Shown here in pieces: positions 50,384-58,991 of a stretch of DNA of 64,000 nt. The translations under genes and the position numbers were made by a program. Source of the DNA: Streptomyces sp. HUAS MG91 (GTDB lineage: Bacteria; Actinomycetota; Actinomycetes; Streptomycetales; Streptomycetaceae); the NCBI RefSeq assembly GCF_040529335.1, contig NZ_CP159534.1, forward strand, positions 2,108,001 to 2,172,000. The letters are read 5' to 3'. A model generated the notes under the pieces. It was not told the origin of the DNA. It ran no database searches and saw only the letters and a list, made by a program, of their open reading frames with translations. Position 1 is the stretch's first letter, and each line of letters starts with the position of its first letter.

Positions 50384-51913
50384 TTACGTGAACGCGGCTC
50401 CCAGCGCCACGAACACGCAGATCAGGATGAACAGGAGGGCGAGCAGCGGCCACACGAAGCGCAGGTAGCGGTCGTAGCCGACCTTGGCGAGTGCCACGCC
50501 GCCGATGGTGACGGCGGTGGTCGGCACCCACAGGTTCATCCAGCCGCTGGCCGCCTCCCAGGCGGTGACGACGACCGCGCGCGAGACGCCGGCGAAGTCG
50601 GCGAGCGGGGCGAGGATCGGCATGGCGAGGGTGGCGTGCCCGGACGTGGACGGGATGAGGAAGGCCAGCGGCAGGTTCACGACGAAGACGATGATCGCGA
50701 AGATGCCGGATGAGGTGCCCTTCACGACGCCCTCGATGGCGTGCAGCACGGTGTCGGTGATCTTCGAGTTGTTCATGATCACGGTGACGCCGCGGGCCAG
50801 CAGGATGACCAGCGCGGGCGAGACGAAGTCGGCGGCGCCCTGGATGATCGTGGAGCTGATCTTCTGCTCCCCCATCCGTGCGACCAGCCCGACGAGCACG
50901 GCCGCGCACAGGAACAGCGCCGCGAGCTGCGGGAAGGACCAGCCGAGCTCGAAGCCGTACGGGGTCGCGTCCGCGTCGCCGGTCAGGGCGCTCGCCCAGG
51001 GCACGACCGAGAAGATCATGAAGGCGAAGACGAGGGCCGTGACGACGAGGACGGCCCGGTGCAGCCGGGTCAGCTCGGGCACCTCCCCCTCGGCGGCGTC
51101 CGAGGTCTCGCGGTCCCCCGGCAGGAACCCGGAGAGCGAGCGGTCCGGGTTCTTCTGCACGCGCCGCGCGTACCGGATGACGTAGGCGACCGTCACCGCG
51201 GTGAGCACCACCCACATCACGAAGCGGAGCACGATGCCGTCGCCGAGGGAGATGTCGGCGGCGGAGGAGGCGACGCCGGTCGCGAACGGGTTGACCGTCG
51301 AGCACAGCACGCCGACCCCGGCGCCGAGGATGATCGCGCCGACCGCCGTCATCCGGTCGTAGCCGAGCGCGAGCATCAGCGGCACGATCAGGCCGTAGAA
51401 CCCGAGGGTCTCCTCGGCGAAGCCCTCGACCGTGCCGAGCACCGAGAAGACCACCATGACACCGGCGATGAGCAGCGCCCCGCGCGAGCGCAGCCGGTGG
51501 GCGAGCAGGCCGATGCCGCGGTCGAGGGCGCCGGTCGCGAAGACGACGGTGATGAACGCGCCGATGGCGAGGACGAACAGGAAGACCCCGGCGCTGCCGT
51601 ACAGGTCACCGGAGTTGTCGGGGCCGACGAGCGAGGTTTTGGCGTCCTGGATGCCGTAGAGGCCGTTGACCGGGGAGAGGAAGAGGTCGTTGAGGCGGTC
51701 GACGAAGGACTGGCCGGAGGGGACGCGGTGGTAGGTGCCCTCGACCGGGGCGCCGGCGTCGTTGCGGTCGTACTGGCCGGAGGGGATCAGGAAGGCCAGC
51801 AGCCACACCGCGATCGTGACGACGGCGAGCACGGTGAGGGCGCTGGGGAAGGTGAACTTCCGTTTCTTCTCCGGCGGGGAGGTCTCCGGCGGCTGTGCCG
51901 TCGCGGTGCTCAT
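50384..51913 (-). CDS. YfcC-family transporter (AbgT/ArsB-like carboxylate or peptide permease)
   Basis: Encodes 509 residues with about 12 helices. The basic start (PPEKKRKFTFPSALTVLAVVTIAVWLLAFLIPSGQY) and two hydrophobic half-domains with hairpin-like segments (VVFSVLGTVEGFAEETLGFYGLIVPLML ... LGAGVGVLCSTVNPFATGVAS and NLPLAFLIPSTSGHATLAMPILAPLAD) are typical of the YfcC family in the ion transporter superfamily. Its ATG overlaps the stop of the M20 peptidase gene upstream (ATGA), so the two form an operon. A substrate that is a dipeptide or N-acyl amino acid is therefore plausible. Confidence 0.9.
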   Translation of the reverse strand: MSTATAQPPETSPPEKKRKFTFPSALTVLAVVTIAVWLLAFLIPSGQYDRNDAGAPVEGTYHRVPSGQSFVDRLNDLFLSPVNGLYGIQDAKTSLVGPDNSGDLYGSAGVFLFVLAIGAFITVVFATGALDRGIGLLAHRLRSRGALLIAGVMVVFSVLGTVEGFAEETLGFYGLIVPLMLALGYDRMTAVGAIILGAGVGVLCSTVNPFATGVASSAADISLGDGIVLRFVMWVVLTAVTVAYVIRYARRVQKNPDRSLSGFLPGDRETSDAAEGEVPELTRLHRAVLVVTALVFAFMIFSVVPWASALTGDADATPYGFELGWSFPQLAALFLCAAVLVGLVARMGEQKISSTIIQGAADFVSPALVILLARGVTVIMNNSKITDTVLHAIEGVVKGTSSGIFAIIVFVVNLPLAFLIPSTSGHATLAMPILAPLADFAGVSRAVVVTAWEAASGWMNLWVPTTAVTIGGVALAKVGYDRYLRFVWPLLALLFILICVFVALGAAFT

Positions 51914-53295
51914 GCCCGGCCCTCGCGCGTGAAGTCCGCCGCGTACTCGGTGACGAACGCGCACATCGCGACGACCGTGGCGCGCAGCTCGGACAGCAGG
52001 ACGCGCTCGTTCGGCGCGTGCAGGTTGCACTGGTTGTCCTGGGCGCCGAAGAGCAGCACCTCGGCCTGCGGGGCGGCCTGGGCGAGCCCGTTGACCAGCG
52101 GGATGGAGCCGCCCGTCGCGATGTACGAGGCCTCGGTCCCCCACGCCGTCGCGAGCGCGGCGCGGGCGGCGCGGTAGGCCGGGCCGTCGGTGGCGGCCTC
52201 GTAGCCGGGGCCGGTGTCGCCCGGGGTGACGGTGAGCGGGACGCCGAACGGCTTGAGGCCGCTGAGGTGGTCGGCCAGCGCCGCCCGGGCCTCGCGCGGG
52301 TCCTGCCGCGGGTGGAAGCGGAGGTTGAGCTTGGCGCGGGCGTACGGGACCACGGCGGACGCGGCGTGGTCGACGCTCGGGGCGTCGATGCCGATGACGG
52401 TGATCGCGGGGCCGCTCCACAGGCGCTCGCCGAGGGTGCCGCTGCCGAGCAGCGGGAGGCCCGCCTCGACGCCTGCGAGGTCGCGGAACTCGTCCTCGGT
52501 GAACCCGGCGCCGGTCCACTCGTCGCGGCGCAGGCCCTCGACGGCGACGTCCCCGTGCACGTCGTGCAGGGTGGCGAGGGCCTTGAGGAGGACGAGCAGG
52601 GCGTCGGGGGCGGCGCCTCCGAACTCGCCGCTGTGGCGCGGTTCCTTCAGGGTGCGGGCCTCGACGATCACCTCGGCGGCGCCGCGCAGGCCGGTGGTGA
52701 GGGTGGGGGTGCCGGGGCGGACGTTGCCGAGGTCGGCGATGACCATGGCGTCGCAGGCGAACCGCTCCGGGTCGGTGGGCGGGTACTCGTCGAAGGGGCT
52801 GCCGTACTCCTCCTGACCCTCGAAGACGATCTTGACGCCGACCGGCGGGCGGCCGCCGAAGGCCCGGAGCATGCCGAGGTGCGCGATGACGTTCGACTTG
52901 TCGTCGGCGATGCCGCGCGCCCGCAGCCCTTCCTCGCCGCCCTCCCGGACCGGGGTCGGCTCGAACGGCGGGGACTCCCACAGGCTCTCGTCGCCGGGCG
53001 GCTGGACGTCGTAGTGCGAGTAGAGCAGCACGGTCGGTGCGTCCGGGGTCGGCGGCGGGATCTCGCCGAAGATCACCGGGGCGGTGTCGGGCAGTTCGAT
53101 GGTCTCGATGTGCTCGACACCGACGTCGCGGAGCAGGCCGACGAGGAGGTCGTGGGCCTCCCGGACCGGTTCGGCGGGGAAGCCGGGGAAGGCGATCGAC
53201 GGGATCCTGGCGAGCCGCTCCAGGTCGGCCCGCAGCCCGTCCATCAGCCGGTCGGCCGCCGCCCGGGGGTCAAGGGAGCCCTGCGGATCTGCCAT
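51910..53295 (-). CDS. M20-family metallopeptidase (dipeptidase)
   Basis: Encodes 461 residues from the ATG at 53295, close behind GAGGGG. The two-metal site is complete: LLYSHYDVQPPGDESLW (His and Asp), GIADDKSNVIAHL (bridging Asp), FEGQEEYGSPF (catalytic Glu and Glu ligand), and VIADLGNVRP. The lid domain and the C-terminal His (NLHAPNERV) are present. It belongs to the M20 group of di- and carnosine-type peptidases that cleave dipeptides or N-acyl amino acids in the cytosol. Coupled to a YfcC transporter; together they may import and cut a small peptide-like nutrient. Confidence 0.94.
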   Translation of the reverse strand: MADPQGSLDPRAAADRLMDGLRADLERLARIPSIAFPGFPAEPVREAHDLLVGLLRDVGVEHIETIELPDTAPVIFGEIPPPTPDAPTVLLYSHYDVQPPGDESLWESPPFEPTPVREGGEEGLRARGIADDKSNVIAHLGMLRAFGGRPPVGVKIVFEGQEEYGSPFDEYPPTDPERFACDAMVIADLGNVRPGTPTLTTGLRGAAEVIVEARTLKEPRHSGEFGGAAPDALLVLLKALATLHDVHGDVAVEGLRRDEWTGAGFTEDEFRDLAGVEAGLPLLGSGTLGERLWSGPAITVIGIDAPSVDHAASAVVPYARAKLNLRFHPRQDPREARAALADHLSGLKPFGVPLTVTPGDTGPGYEAATDGPAYRAARAALATAWGTEASYIATGGSIPLVNGLAQAAPQAEVLLFGAQDNQCNLHAPNERVLLSELRATVVAMCAFVTEYAADFTREGRA

Positions 53296-53411
53296 GACGT
53301 ACACGCCCCTCACTGTGTTGTATGCGTGGTTCGTCCGGATTATCCGGGTCGGGGCGGGGCGGTTCGTCCGTGGCTCGCCGACGGGGGCGGCAACGGGATT
53401 AAGGTCGGGGC

Positions 53412-53876
53412 ATGGCAGCGAAGACAACGCAGACGCCGCAAGCCCCGAAGGAACCGGGGCCGCCCGGTGGCGAGAGTGTGCGCGTCGACAGCTGGATCTG
53501 GTCCGTGCGGCTGGTCAAGACGCGCTCGGCGGGCGCCGCGGCCTGCAAGGGCGGGCACGTCAAGGTCAACGGGACGAGCGCGAAGCCCGCGTACGCGCTG
53601 CGCGTCGGTGACGAGGTGCGGCTGCGCCAGCCCGGTCACCAGGAGCGGGTGGTCGTGGTGAAGCGGCTGCTGCGCAAGCGGGTCAGCGCGCCGGTCGCCG
53701 TCGAGGCGTACGTCGACAACAGCCCGCCGCCCCCGCCCCGCGAGGTCGTGGCGCCGGTCGGCATCCGTGACCGCGGCACGGGCCGCCCCACCAAGCGCGA
53801 CCGCCGGGAACTGGAGCGCCTGCGCGGCATCTTCGGCCAGGGGCCGGGCGAGGACACCGCCCCGGACGAGCACTGA
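53412..53876 (+). CDS. S4-domain RNA-binding protein (Hsp15/HslR-like)
   Basis: Encodes 154 residues. The S4 domain covers about residues 23-80: RVDSWIWSVRLVKTRSAGAAACKGGHVKVNGTSAKPAYALRVGDEVRL. Extended N- and C-terminal tails are Pro/Lys-rich, and the end is acidic. Hsp15 rescues 50S subunits carrying nascent chains on stalled ribosomes; the same short protein is common in actinomycetes. It stands alone, divergent from the peptidase gene. Confidence 0.9.
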   Translation: MAAKTTQTPQAPKEPGPPGGESVRVDSWIWSVRLVKTRSAGAAACKGGHVKVNGTSAKPAYALRVGDEVRLRQPGHQERVVVVKRLLRKRVSAPVAVEAYVDNSPPPPPREVVAPVGIRDRGTGRPTKRDRRELERLRGIFGQGPGEDTAPDEH

Positions 53877-53953
53877 GCGGGGCTTCCCCGCGGCTCCCCG
53901 GGCAGCACTGAGCCGGGGCCGCCCGCGGCGGACCCCGGCCCGGCGCCGACGGC

Positions 53954-54379
53954 TCAGGCGGCACGGCGCACCAGCGCCAGCAGCTCCCGGTTCTTCTCCC
54001 GCCGCACCCACGCGAGGACGACGAGGGGCACCATCAGGATCAGCGGTGTCGCCGCGTTCTCCCCGTCGAAGACGACGATCTGGGTGACGCACGCGCCGAC
54101 CATCAGGGCGCTCAGCGCGATCGGCGCCACGCCCGACAGGACGGGTACCAACAGGGCGACGGCACCGGCGAGTTCGAGCGCGCCGATGGTGTACATGCCC
54201 GGGGCGCCCCAGCCGATCGTGTCGAAGGAGTCGACCGCCGCGGACACCGCGAAGAGCTTGGGCAGGGCGCTCGCGACGGCGAAGAACGCGGCGAGCACGA
54301 TCGCCGTCGTGTTCAGCGCGATCCGGGCGCGACGGGAGCGGACGGGGGCGGCGGCCGGGGCGGCGGTGAGGTTCGTCAT
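53954..54379 (-). CDS. DoxX-family membrane protein
   Basis: Encodes 141 residues with four helices (ALNTTAIVLAAFFAVASALPKL, MYTIGALELAGAVALLVPVLSGVAPI, ALSALMVGACVTQIVVF, PLILMVPLVVLAWVRREKNREL). The FAVASALPKLFAVSAAVDSFDTIGWG segment and the ELAGAVALL motif are like DoxX/DoxD proteins, which in other bacteria join quinone or thiol redox chains. It is followed on the same strand by the frameshifted methyltransferase further upstream in reading order; no functional link is clear. Confidence 0.87.
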   Translation of the reverse strand: MTNLTAAPAAAPVRSRRARIALNTTAIVLAAFFAVASALPKLFAVSAAVDSFDTIGWGAPGMYTIGALELAGAVALLVPVLSGVAPIALSALMVGACVTQIVVFDGENAATPLILMVPLVVLAWVRREKNRELLALVRRAA

Positions 54380-54474
54380 GACGGTCTCCTGAGCGGTGGG
54401 AGCGAGCGGTCGGTCGCTGTCACCACTTCAGACCGGGCCCGCCCCCGGAACTCATCGCCCCGCCGGGCCCCGCC

Positions 54475-55171
54475 TCAGACGGGCACCACCCGGACCCACA
54501 CCCGGTCGTCGGTGAGATAGCGGTCGACCTTCAAGCCGGCCTCCGCCAGCGCCTGTTCGAACTCCTCCGGGGTCATGGGCAGGATCCGGTACGTCTGGGT
54601 CCACACGGCGTCCGGGAACAGGTACTCCACCTTCGTCGAGCGCACCCCGCCGCCGATCGGCTCCGACGACACCATGCGGATGGTGAACCCCGTGTCCTCG
54701 AAGCGGCGCTCCTTCGGCAGGTTCTCGTACGCGCCGTCGCGCACCCGCTGGATCAGCACGCAGCCGTCGTCGGCGACGTACCGCCGGACCGTGTCGAGCA
54801 TCCCGCGCCGCACCGCCGGGTCCCCGGTGTTGACCAGGATCGAGGCGAGCAGCACGACGTCGAACTTCTCCGTGCCGAGGTCCAAGGCCCTCGATGGTGG
54901 AGCGGACCGTGCGGACGCCGCGGACCCGCTCCAGCATGTCGGGCGACTCGTCCACCGCCGTGACCTCGAAGCCGCGCTCCAGCAGCGCGTGCGTCACCCT
55001 GCCGACCCCGCAGCCCAGTTCGAGCACGCGGGCGCCTGCGGGCACGGCGCCCGCGACGATGTCCGGCTCGTCCTCGACGGGCAGTCTCGAGTAGAGCTCC
55101 ACCGCGCAACCGTCGGGCGTGATGGCGCCCGGTCCGGTCCCTTCGTATCCGGTACGCATCTCAAGGCTCAT
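54475..55171 (-). pseudogene. Class I SAM methyltransferase broken by a single-base frameshift
   Basis: The first part, from ATG at 55171, reads MSLEMRTGYEGTG ... VLELGCGVGRVTHALLERGFEVTAVDESPDMLERV ... RTVRSTIEGL, including the SAM-binding loop. Near 54880-54890 it leaves frame (then GPRHGEVRRRAARLD ...), while the neighbouring frame continues as a methyltransferase, DLGTEKFDVVLLASILVNTGDP ... MTPEEFEQALAEAGLKVDRYL, to TGA at 54475. Restoring one base gives about 231 continuous residues. The change lies at GGCCTTGGACC, where one extra base (T or G) would explain it. Either a true recent pseudogene or a sequence error. Confidence 0.85.
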
Positions 55172-55205
55172 GCACAGGGAACGCCCGGGCCCCACCCGCG
55201 GTTCC

Positions 55206-56210
55206 TCACATCGGGAACCAGCCGTGCCCCAGGTACCAGTGGCCGCCCGCGTCGAGGTGGCCGAGCACGGCGCGCTGGAGGCCGGTGCGGCGCGGGAGCT
55301 CGGCGCGCGGGGTCCCGGTGCCGCCGAAGACGAAGGCGACCGGTGTGTCGTCCTCGGGTTCGGGCGCGGTCCCCGGTGGCGTACGGATCAGCTCGAACCG
55401 CTCCTGGAAGCGGACGATGTTGGAGTCGGCCGGCAGGTACCGCCGCAACTGCTCGTCCAACAGCCAGGAGTGGCAGACGGCGACCCGCACCGGTTCCGAC
55501 GGGAAGTGCCGTGCGAAGAACTCCCGGGCGCGGGCGATCGAGTCGTCGCAGGCGCGCGGGGTGAAGGGGCCGCGGAAGTCCGGGATGTGCACGCTCAGGC
55601 ACGGATCGCCGGGGCCCGCGCCGCCGCCGGCGGCCGCGACCGCCGCCCCGGTCCGCTCCCCCAGCCGCTGCCGCTCGAACTGGAGCCGCCCCAACTGGTA
55701 GAGCTCGCCGCGGAAGTGCCGGGTCGGCCACCACGGCACGAGCAGTCCGGTCGTGCCGAGCCGCCGGCGGTGCACGGCGAGGTTGCGGCCGAGGTCGGCG
55801 AGCGTGTGCCGGGAGACGTCGTCGGGGATGCCCAGCTCGTGGTGGAGGGCGCGCACGTGCGGCAGCGCGGCCACGAACACGAACACGGCGAAGCAGCGGC
55901 CGAGCGCCCCCGCCGCGGCCGGGACGTCCGGCAGGCCCGTCCCCTCCCCCGGTGTCCCGAGCCGCCACAACAGTCCGCTGACGGCCCGCTCCAGCAGCTC
56001 CGTCAGCTCGGCGGAGTCCGTCATCTCGCGGTGCAGGGCGAGCAGTTGGGCGATGTCCTCGTGCGGGACGGCCAGGTCGAGCAGGATGTCCGGCAGGTCG
56101 AGGTCGGACGGCAGGGCGGCCGCGAGGCGGGGTATCGCGGGGTCGTCCAGCGCGGCGAGCCAGGCGGCACACTCCTTGTCGCCCGCGAGCGTCTCCAGCA
56201 GGTCCGGCAC
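55206..56210 (-). CDS. GNAT-like acyltransferase-domain protein (NAT_N/GNAT_C)
   Basis: Encodes 334 residues from a GTG at 56210 with AGGAGACA just before it; longer frames have no such site. The N-terminal half is helical (SRHTLADLGRNLAVHRRRLGTTGLLVPWWPTRHFRGELYQLGRLQFERQRLG), the C-terminal half has LSVHIPDFRGPFTPRACDDSIARAREFFARHFPSEPVRVAVCHSWLLDEQLRRYLPADSNIVRFQERFEL. The HIP ... GPxT and CHSWLLD motifs mark the two-domain acyltransferase family of actinomycetes, of unknown substrate. It lies just upstream of the broken methyltransferase and divergence from a PucR-type gene is not seen (same strand). Confidence 0.82.
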   Translation of the reverse strand: MPDLLETLAGDKECAAWLAALDDPAIPRLAAALPSDLDLPDILLDLAVPHEDIAQLLALHREMTDSAELTELLERAVSGLLWRLGTPGEGTGLPDVPAAAGALGRCFAVFVFVAALPHVRALHHELGIPDDVSRHTLADLGRNLAVHRRRLGTTGLLVPWWPTRHFRGELYQLGRLQFERQRLGERTGAAVAAAGGGAGPGDPCLSVHIPDFRGPFTPRACDDSIARAREFFARHFPSEPVRVAVCHSWLLDEQLRRYLPADSNIVRFQERFELIRTPPGTAPEPEDDTPVAFVFGGTGTPRAELPRRTGLQRAVLGHLDAGGHWYLGHGWFPM

Positions 56211-56233
56211 ACTGTCTCCTTCGTTCGGCCCGG

Positions 56234-57493
56234 TCAGCCCGGTCGTTGATCCAAAGTACGCGCGCGCCGCGCCACCAGTGCCGCCGTCAGGTGCTGGAGA
56301 TCGGCGGGCCGGGAGGGCGAGAGGCCGGTGAGGCGTGCGATGCGGCGGATGCGGTAGTCCACGGTGTTGGGGTGGATGTGCAGGGCGGCGGCGCAGCCGC
56401 GCCGGTCCAGGCCGTGCCGCAGATAGGTCTCCAGGGTGTGCAGCAGTTCCGGTTTGCCGTCGAGGGGTCGCAGGAGCAGGGCGAGACCTTCGAGGGCGAC
56501 GCTGGGGCGGCTGAGCTGGTAGTCGAGGAGGACGTCGGCGAGCCGGTACAGGCCCGGGCCGCGTCCGGTGCGCTCCACCAGGTCGACGATCTCGGTGTTC
56601 TCGGCGACGGCGGCGGCCACCGCGGCGGGCTCGACGACGGCCGCGGCGGCGGTCACGGGGACACCGGCCGCGCGCTCCGCCGCGTCGATCAGGGCGCACA
56701 GGCCGGTCCAGGGCGGCGCTTCGGCGAGCGGCAGCAGCGCGGTGCCGCCGGAGCTGTCGAGCGAGGTCAGGGCGGGTTCGCCGGTGCCCGCGCCGAACGC
56801 GTCGAGGGCGGCGCGGACCCGGCGGATCTTGCGCCGGGCGGCGACGCCCGCGCCGGGGCCGGGCAGCGTCTCGTCGGGGTGGGTGCCCAGGCGCAGGGTC
56901 AGCGCGGCGTAGAGGGCGGCGGGCCGCTGGACGCCGGGCCGCCGCTCGACATCACCGGTCTCGCCCGCGAGCAGCGCGGCCAGCAGGGCGTGCCGCCCGC
57001 CGTGCTCCTGGCTGTCGAGGATGGCGCGGGCCTGGAGGTAGGCGCGGCTGACGGCGGAGGTCACCTGCTGCTGGAGCACCATGATCCGGTCGACGGCCTC
57101 TTTGAGATCGGGCAGTTCGGCGGGGCGGGCGTCCTGGGACAGCTCGGCCCAGCACATCGCCGTACCGATCTGGTACGCGGTGAGGATCGCGTCCAGCGGG
57201 ACGCCCTCCTCGGCGCGCTGGGCCGCGGAGTCGCGCTGCTGGGCGAGTTCGGCGTCGGTGGCAGGTCTGCGGTGCTCGATGACGTCGGCGAGCAGCCGCA
57301 GCGTGTACTGCACGATGTCGGCGATGTCCCCGGCGATCTCCTCGCCGGGCAGTTCGGCGTAGACGGGGAGTTCGCTGCGCAGCCGGGTGACGACCCGCCG
57401 GGTGAGGGCGGGGACGCGGGCCCGCAGCCGCGCGGCGGCCGGGACGCCCGCGACGATCAGTGGGCCCGTGGCCCCAGCCTTGTCACGCGTCAC
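56234..57493 (-). CDS. PucR/CdaR-type transcriptional regulator
   Basis: Encodes 419 residues from GTG at 57493, preceded by GGGGGAAAG. The middle has the helical RsbRD-like and GGDEF-derived region of the family (YTLRLLADVIEHRRPATDAELAQQRDSAAQRAEEGVPLDAILTAYQIGTAMCWAEL). The C-terminus is the PucR HTH_30 domain: LLHTLETYLRHGLDRRGCAAALHIHPNTVDYRIRRIARLTG, a DNA-binding helix with the HPNTVxYR signature. Target genes are not obvious; it is divergent from the secreted lipase gene across 112 bp and upstream of the acyltransferase gene, which starts 23 bp after its stop. Confidence 0.92.
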   Translation of the reverse strand: MTRDKAGATGPLIVAGVPAAARLRARVPALTRRVVTRLRSELPVYAELPGEEIAGDIADIVQYTLRLLADVIEHRRPATDAELAQQRDSAAQRAEEGVPLDAILTAYQIGTAMCWAELSQDARPAELPDLKEAVDRIMVLQQQVTSAVSRAYLQARAILDSQEHGGRHALLAALLAGETGDVERRPGVQRPAALYAALTLRLGTHPDETLPGPGAGVAARRKIRRVRAALDAFGAGTGEPALTSLDSSGGTALLPLAEAPPWTGLCALIDAAERAAGVPVTAAAAVVEPAAVAAAVAENTEIVDLVERTGRGPGLYRLADVLLDYQLSRPSVALEGLALLLRPLDGKPELLHTLETYLRHGLDRRGCAAALHIHPNTVDYRIRRIARLTGLSPSRPADLQHLTAALVARRARTLDQRPG

Positions 57494-57605
57494 AACTTTC
57501 CCCCGGTAAGTCTGCGTTACCGACCAGTTAAGCGCTGCCCCACGAGTCTGCATCATGTGCGGCGACCCCATCCATGCCCCACCGTGAGATTCAGGGAGCC
57601 GCACC

Positions 57606-58508
57606 GTGAACTCTCTTCGCAGCAAGGGACTTTCGGGCCGCAGCAGACAAGGTCTGGGAGCCGCGCTCGTCGCCGTCGCGGCCCTGGCGACGCTCGGCGC
57701 GGGCACCGCGCAGGCCGGCGCCGCCACGCCCCAGGTGTACGTGGCGCTCGGCGACTCGATGGCCTCGGGCCCGCTGGTGCCGCCGATCACGGGCCCGCTG
57801 GCCTGCGGCCGTTCCACCCGCAACTACGCGCACCTGCTGGCCGATCAGCTGAAGGTGACGACGTTCCGTGACGTGACCTGTTCCGGTGCGGACACCGACG
57901 ACATGTCCACCCCGCAGAAGCTGTCCCTGCTGGGCGTCGACATGGGCACGGCCGCGCCCCAGTTCGACGCGCTCAGCGCCGACACCACGCTGGTGACGCT
58001 CACGATCGGCGGCAACGACGCGGGCCTGGTCGGCGTCGCCCAGGACTGTATGCAACTCGACCCGACGGCGGACAGCTGCCAGAAGAAGTTCGTCGTGGAC
58101 GGCGTCGACAAGGTCGCCCAGCGGATCGAGGCGTTCGGCCCGAAGCTCGCGGCCGTCCTCGACACGGTCCACCAGCGCTCACCGCAGGCCCGCGTGCTGG
58201 TCACCGGCTACGGCGACTACATCAAGAAGGGCGGCTGCTGGCCGCTGGTCCCGGTCCTCGGCAAGGACGCCGACTGGCTCCAGGGCAGCGTCGACCATCT
58301 CAACTCGGTGATCGCCGCGCAGTCCGCCGCGCACGGCGCCGAGTACGTGGACGTGCGCACCCCGAGCGCGGATCACGACGCCTGCCGCGCGATCGGCACC
58401 AAGTGGGTGGAGGGGTTCGTGCCGACGGCCCCGGCGGCGCCGCTGCACCCGAACGCCCTCGGCGAGGCCGCGTACGCCCGTTTCATCGGTACGCACATCG
58501 GAGGCTGA
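57606..58508 (+). CDS. Secreted SGNH/GDSL-family lipase or esterase
   Basis: Encodes 300 residues from a GTG preceded by GGGAG. A signal peptide ends near residue 38 (LATLGAGTAQAGAA). SGNH blocks follow: VYVALGDSMASG with Ser51 as nucleophile, LTIGGNDAGLVG (block III) and LHPNALGEAAYARF with the catalytic His. Six cysteines suit three disulfides, as in Streptomyces lipases (S. rimosus and S. coelicolor SGNH enzymes). It hydrolyses esters or lipids outside the cell. A hairpin follows the gene. Confidence 0.94.
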   Translation: MNSLRSKGLSGRSRQGLGAALVAVAALATLGAGTAQAGAATPQVYVALGDSMASGPLVPPITGPLACGRSTRNYAHLLADQLKVTTFRDVTCSGADTDDMSTPQKLSLLGVDMGTAAPQFDALSADTTLVTLTIGGNDAGLVGVAQDCMQLDPTADSCQKKFVVDGVDKVAQRIEAFGPKLAAVLDTVHQRSPQARVLVTGYGDYIKKGGCWPLVPVLGKDADWLQGSVDHLNSVIAAQSAAHGAEYVDVRTPSADHDACRAIGTKWVEGFVPTAPAAPLHPNALGEAAYARFIGTHIGG

Positions 58509-58527
58509 CGCTCCCGCGCCGTGACAC

Positions 58528-58557
58528 GAAGAGGCACCCTGGAAGGGGTGCCTCTTC
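58528..58557 (+). terminator. Terminator after the lipase gene
   Basis: GAAGAGGCACCC and GGGTGCCTCTTC form a perfect 12-bp stem with a six-base loop, 19 bp after the lipase stop codon. Confidence 0.85.
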
Positions 58558-58577
58558 ACCGTACGGAGGTGACGGCC

Positions 58578-58844
58578 ATGCATCTGATCCGGACCGGTGA
58601 CGAACCGGTCACCGCCCGCAGCCCGCTGCGCCTGCGGCTGGGCCTGGCCCTGTTCGGCCTGCTCTGGACGACGGCCGGCACCGTGGCGTTCCTCTTCGCC
58701 CACCGCCCCGGCTGGGCGCTGGCCTGCGGCGCCCTCTGGCTGATCACGACGATCGACCTCTTCATGATCACCCGCCACATCCGCCAGGGCCCCCACTACC
58801 AGCCGGGCCACGACATCCCGCCCTACAGAAAGGGCGCCCCCTAA
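58578..58844 (+). CDS. DUF6343 small membrane protein
   Basis: Encodes 88 residues from ATG at 58578, eight bases after GGAGG. The text MHLIRTGDEPVTARSPLRLRLGLALFGLLWTTAGTVAF ... AHRPGWALACGALWLITTIDLFMITRHIRQGPHYQPG fits DUF6343: basic start, two hydrophobic helices, and the RHIRQGPHxQPG end. Function unknown. The stop TAA lies inside a copy of the GGGGCGCG repeat, so the repeat supplies the last residues (KGAP). Confidence 0.85.
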   Translation: MHLIRTGDEPVTARSPLRLRLGLALFGLLWTTAGTVAFLFAHRPGWALACGALWLITTIDLFMITRHIRQGPHYQPGHDIPPYRKGAP

Positions 58845-58936
58845 GGGGCGCGAGGAACTGCGCGAGAAGCGACCACGACGGGTCACCCGACAGCCGAGAA
58901 GGCGCCCCCGAAGGGGCGCGGGGAACTGCGCGAGAA
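58828..58936 (-). repeat. Two copies of the GCGCAGTTCCCCGCGCCCC repeat element
   Basis: On the plus strand, GGCGCCCCCTAAGGGGCGCG and GGCGCCCCCGAAGGGGCGCG hairpins (about 58833-58852 and 58900-58920) are each followed by (A/G)GGAACTGCGCGAGAA. They are 68 bp apart and match the core of the 20.1-20.4 kb array in reverse. A worn copy (AGGGGCGCGAGCAACC) is near 63241-63256. Confidence 0.85.
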
Positions 58937-58991
58937 CCCCGCACAACCGCCACCCGCCGCCCCACCAGCAACCAGGCAGCCGAAAACCGCG

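Noticed and set aside
49049..53295. A genomic island
   Set aside because: GC content and codon use match the neighbourhood; no integrase, tRNA or direct repeats at the borders.
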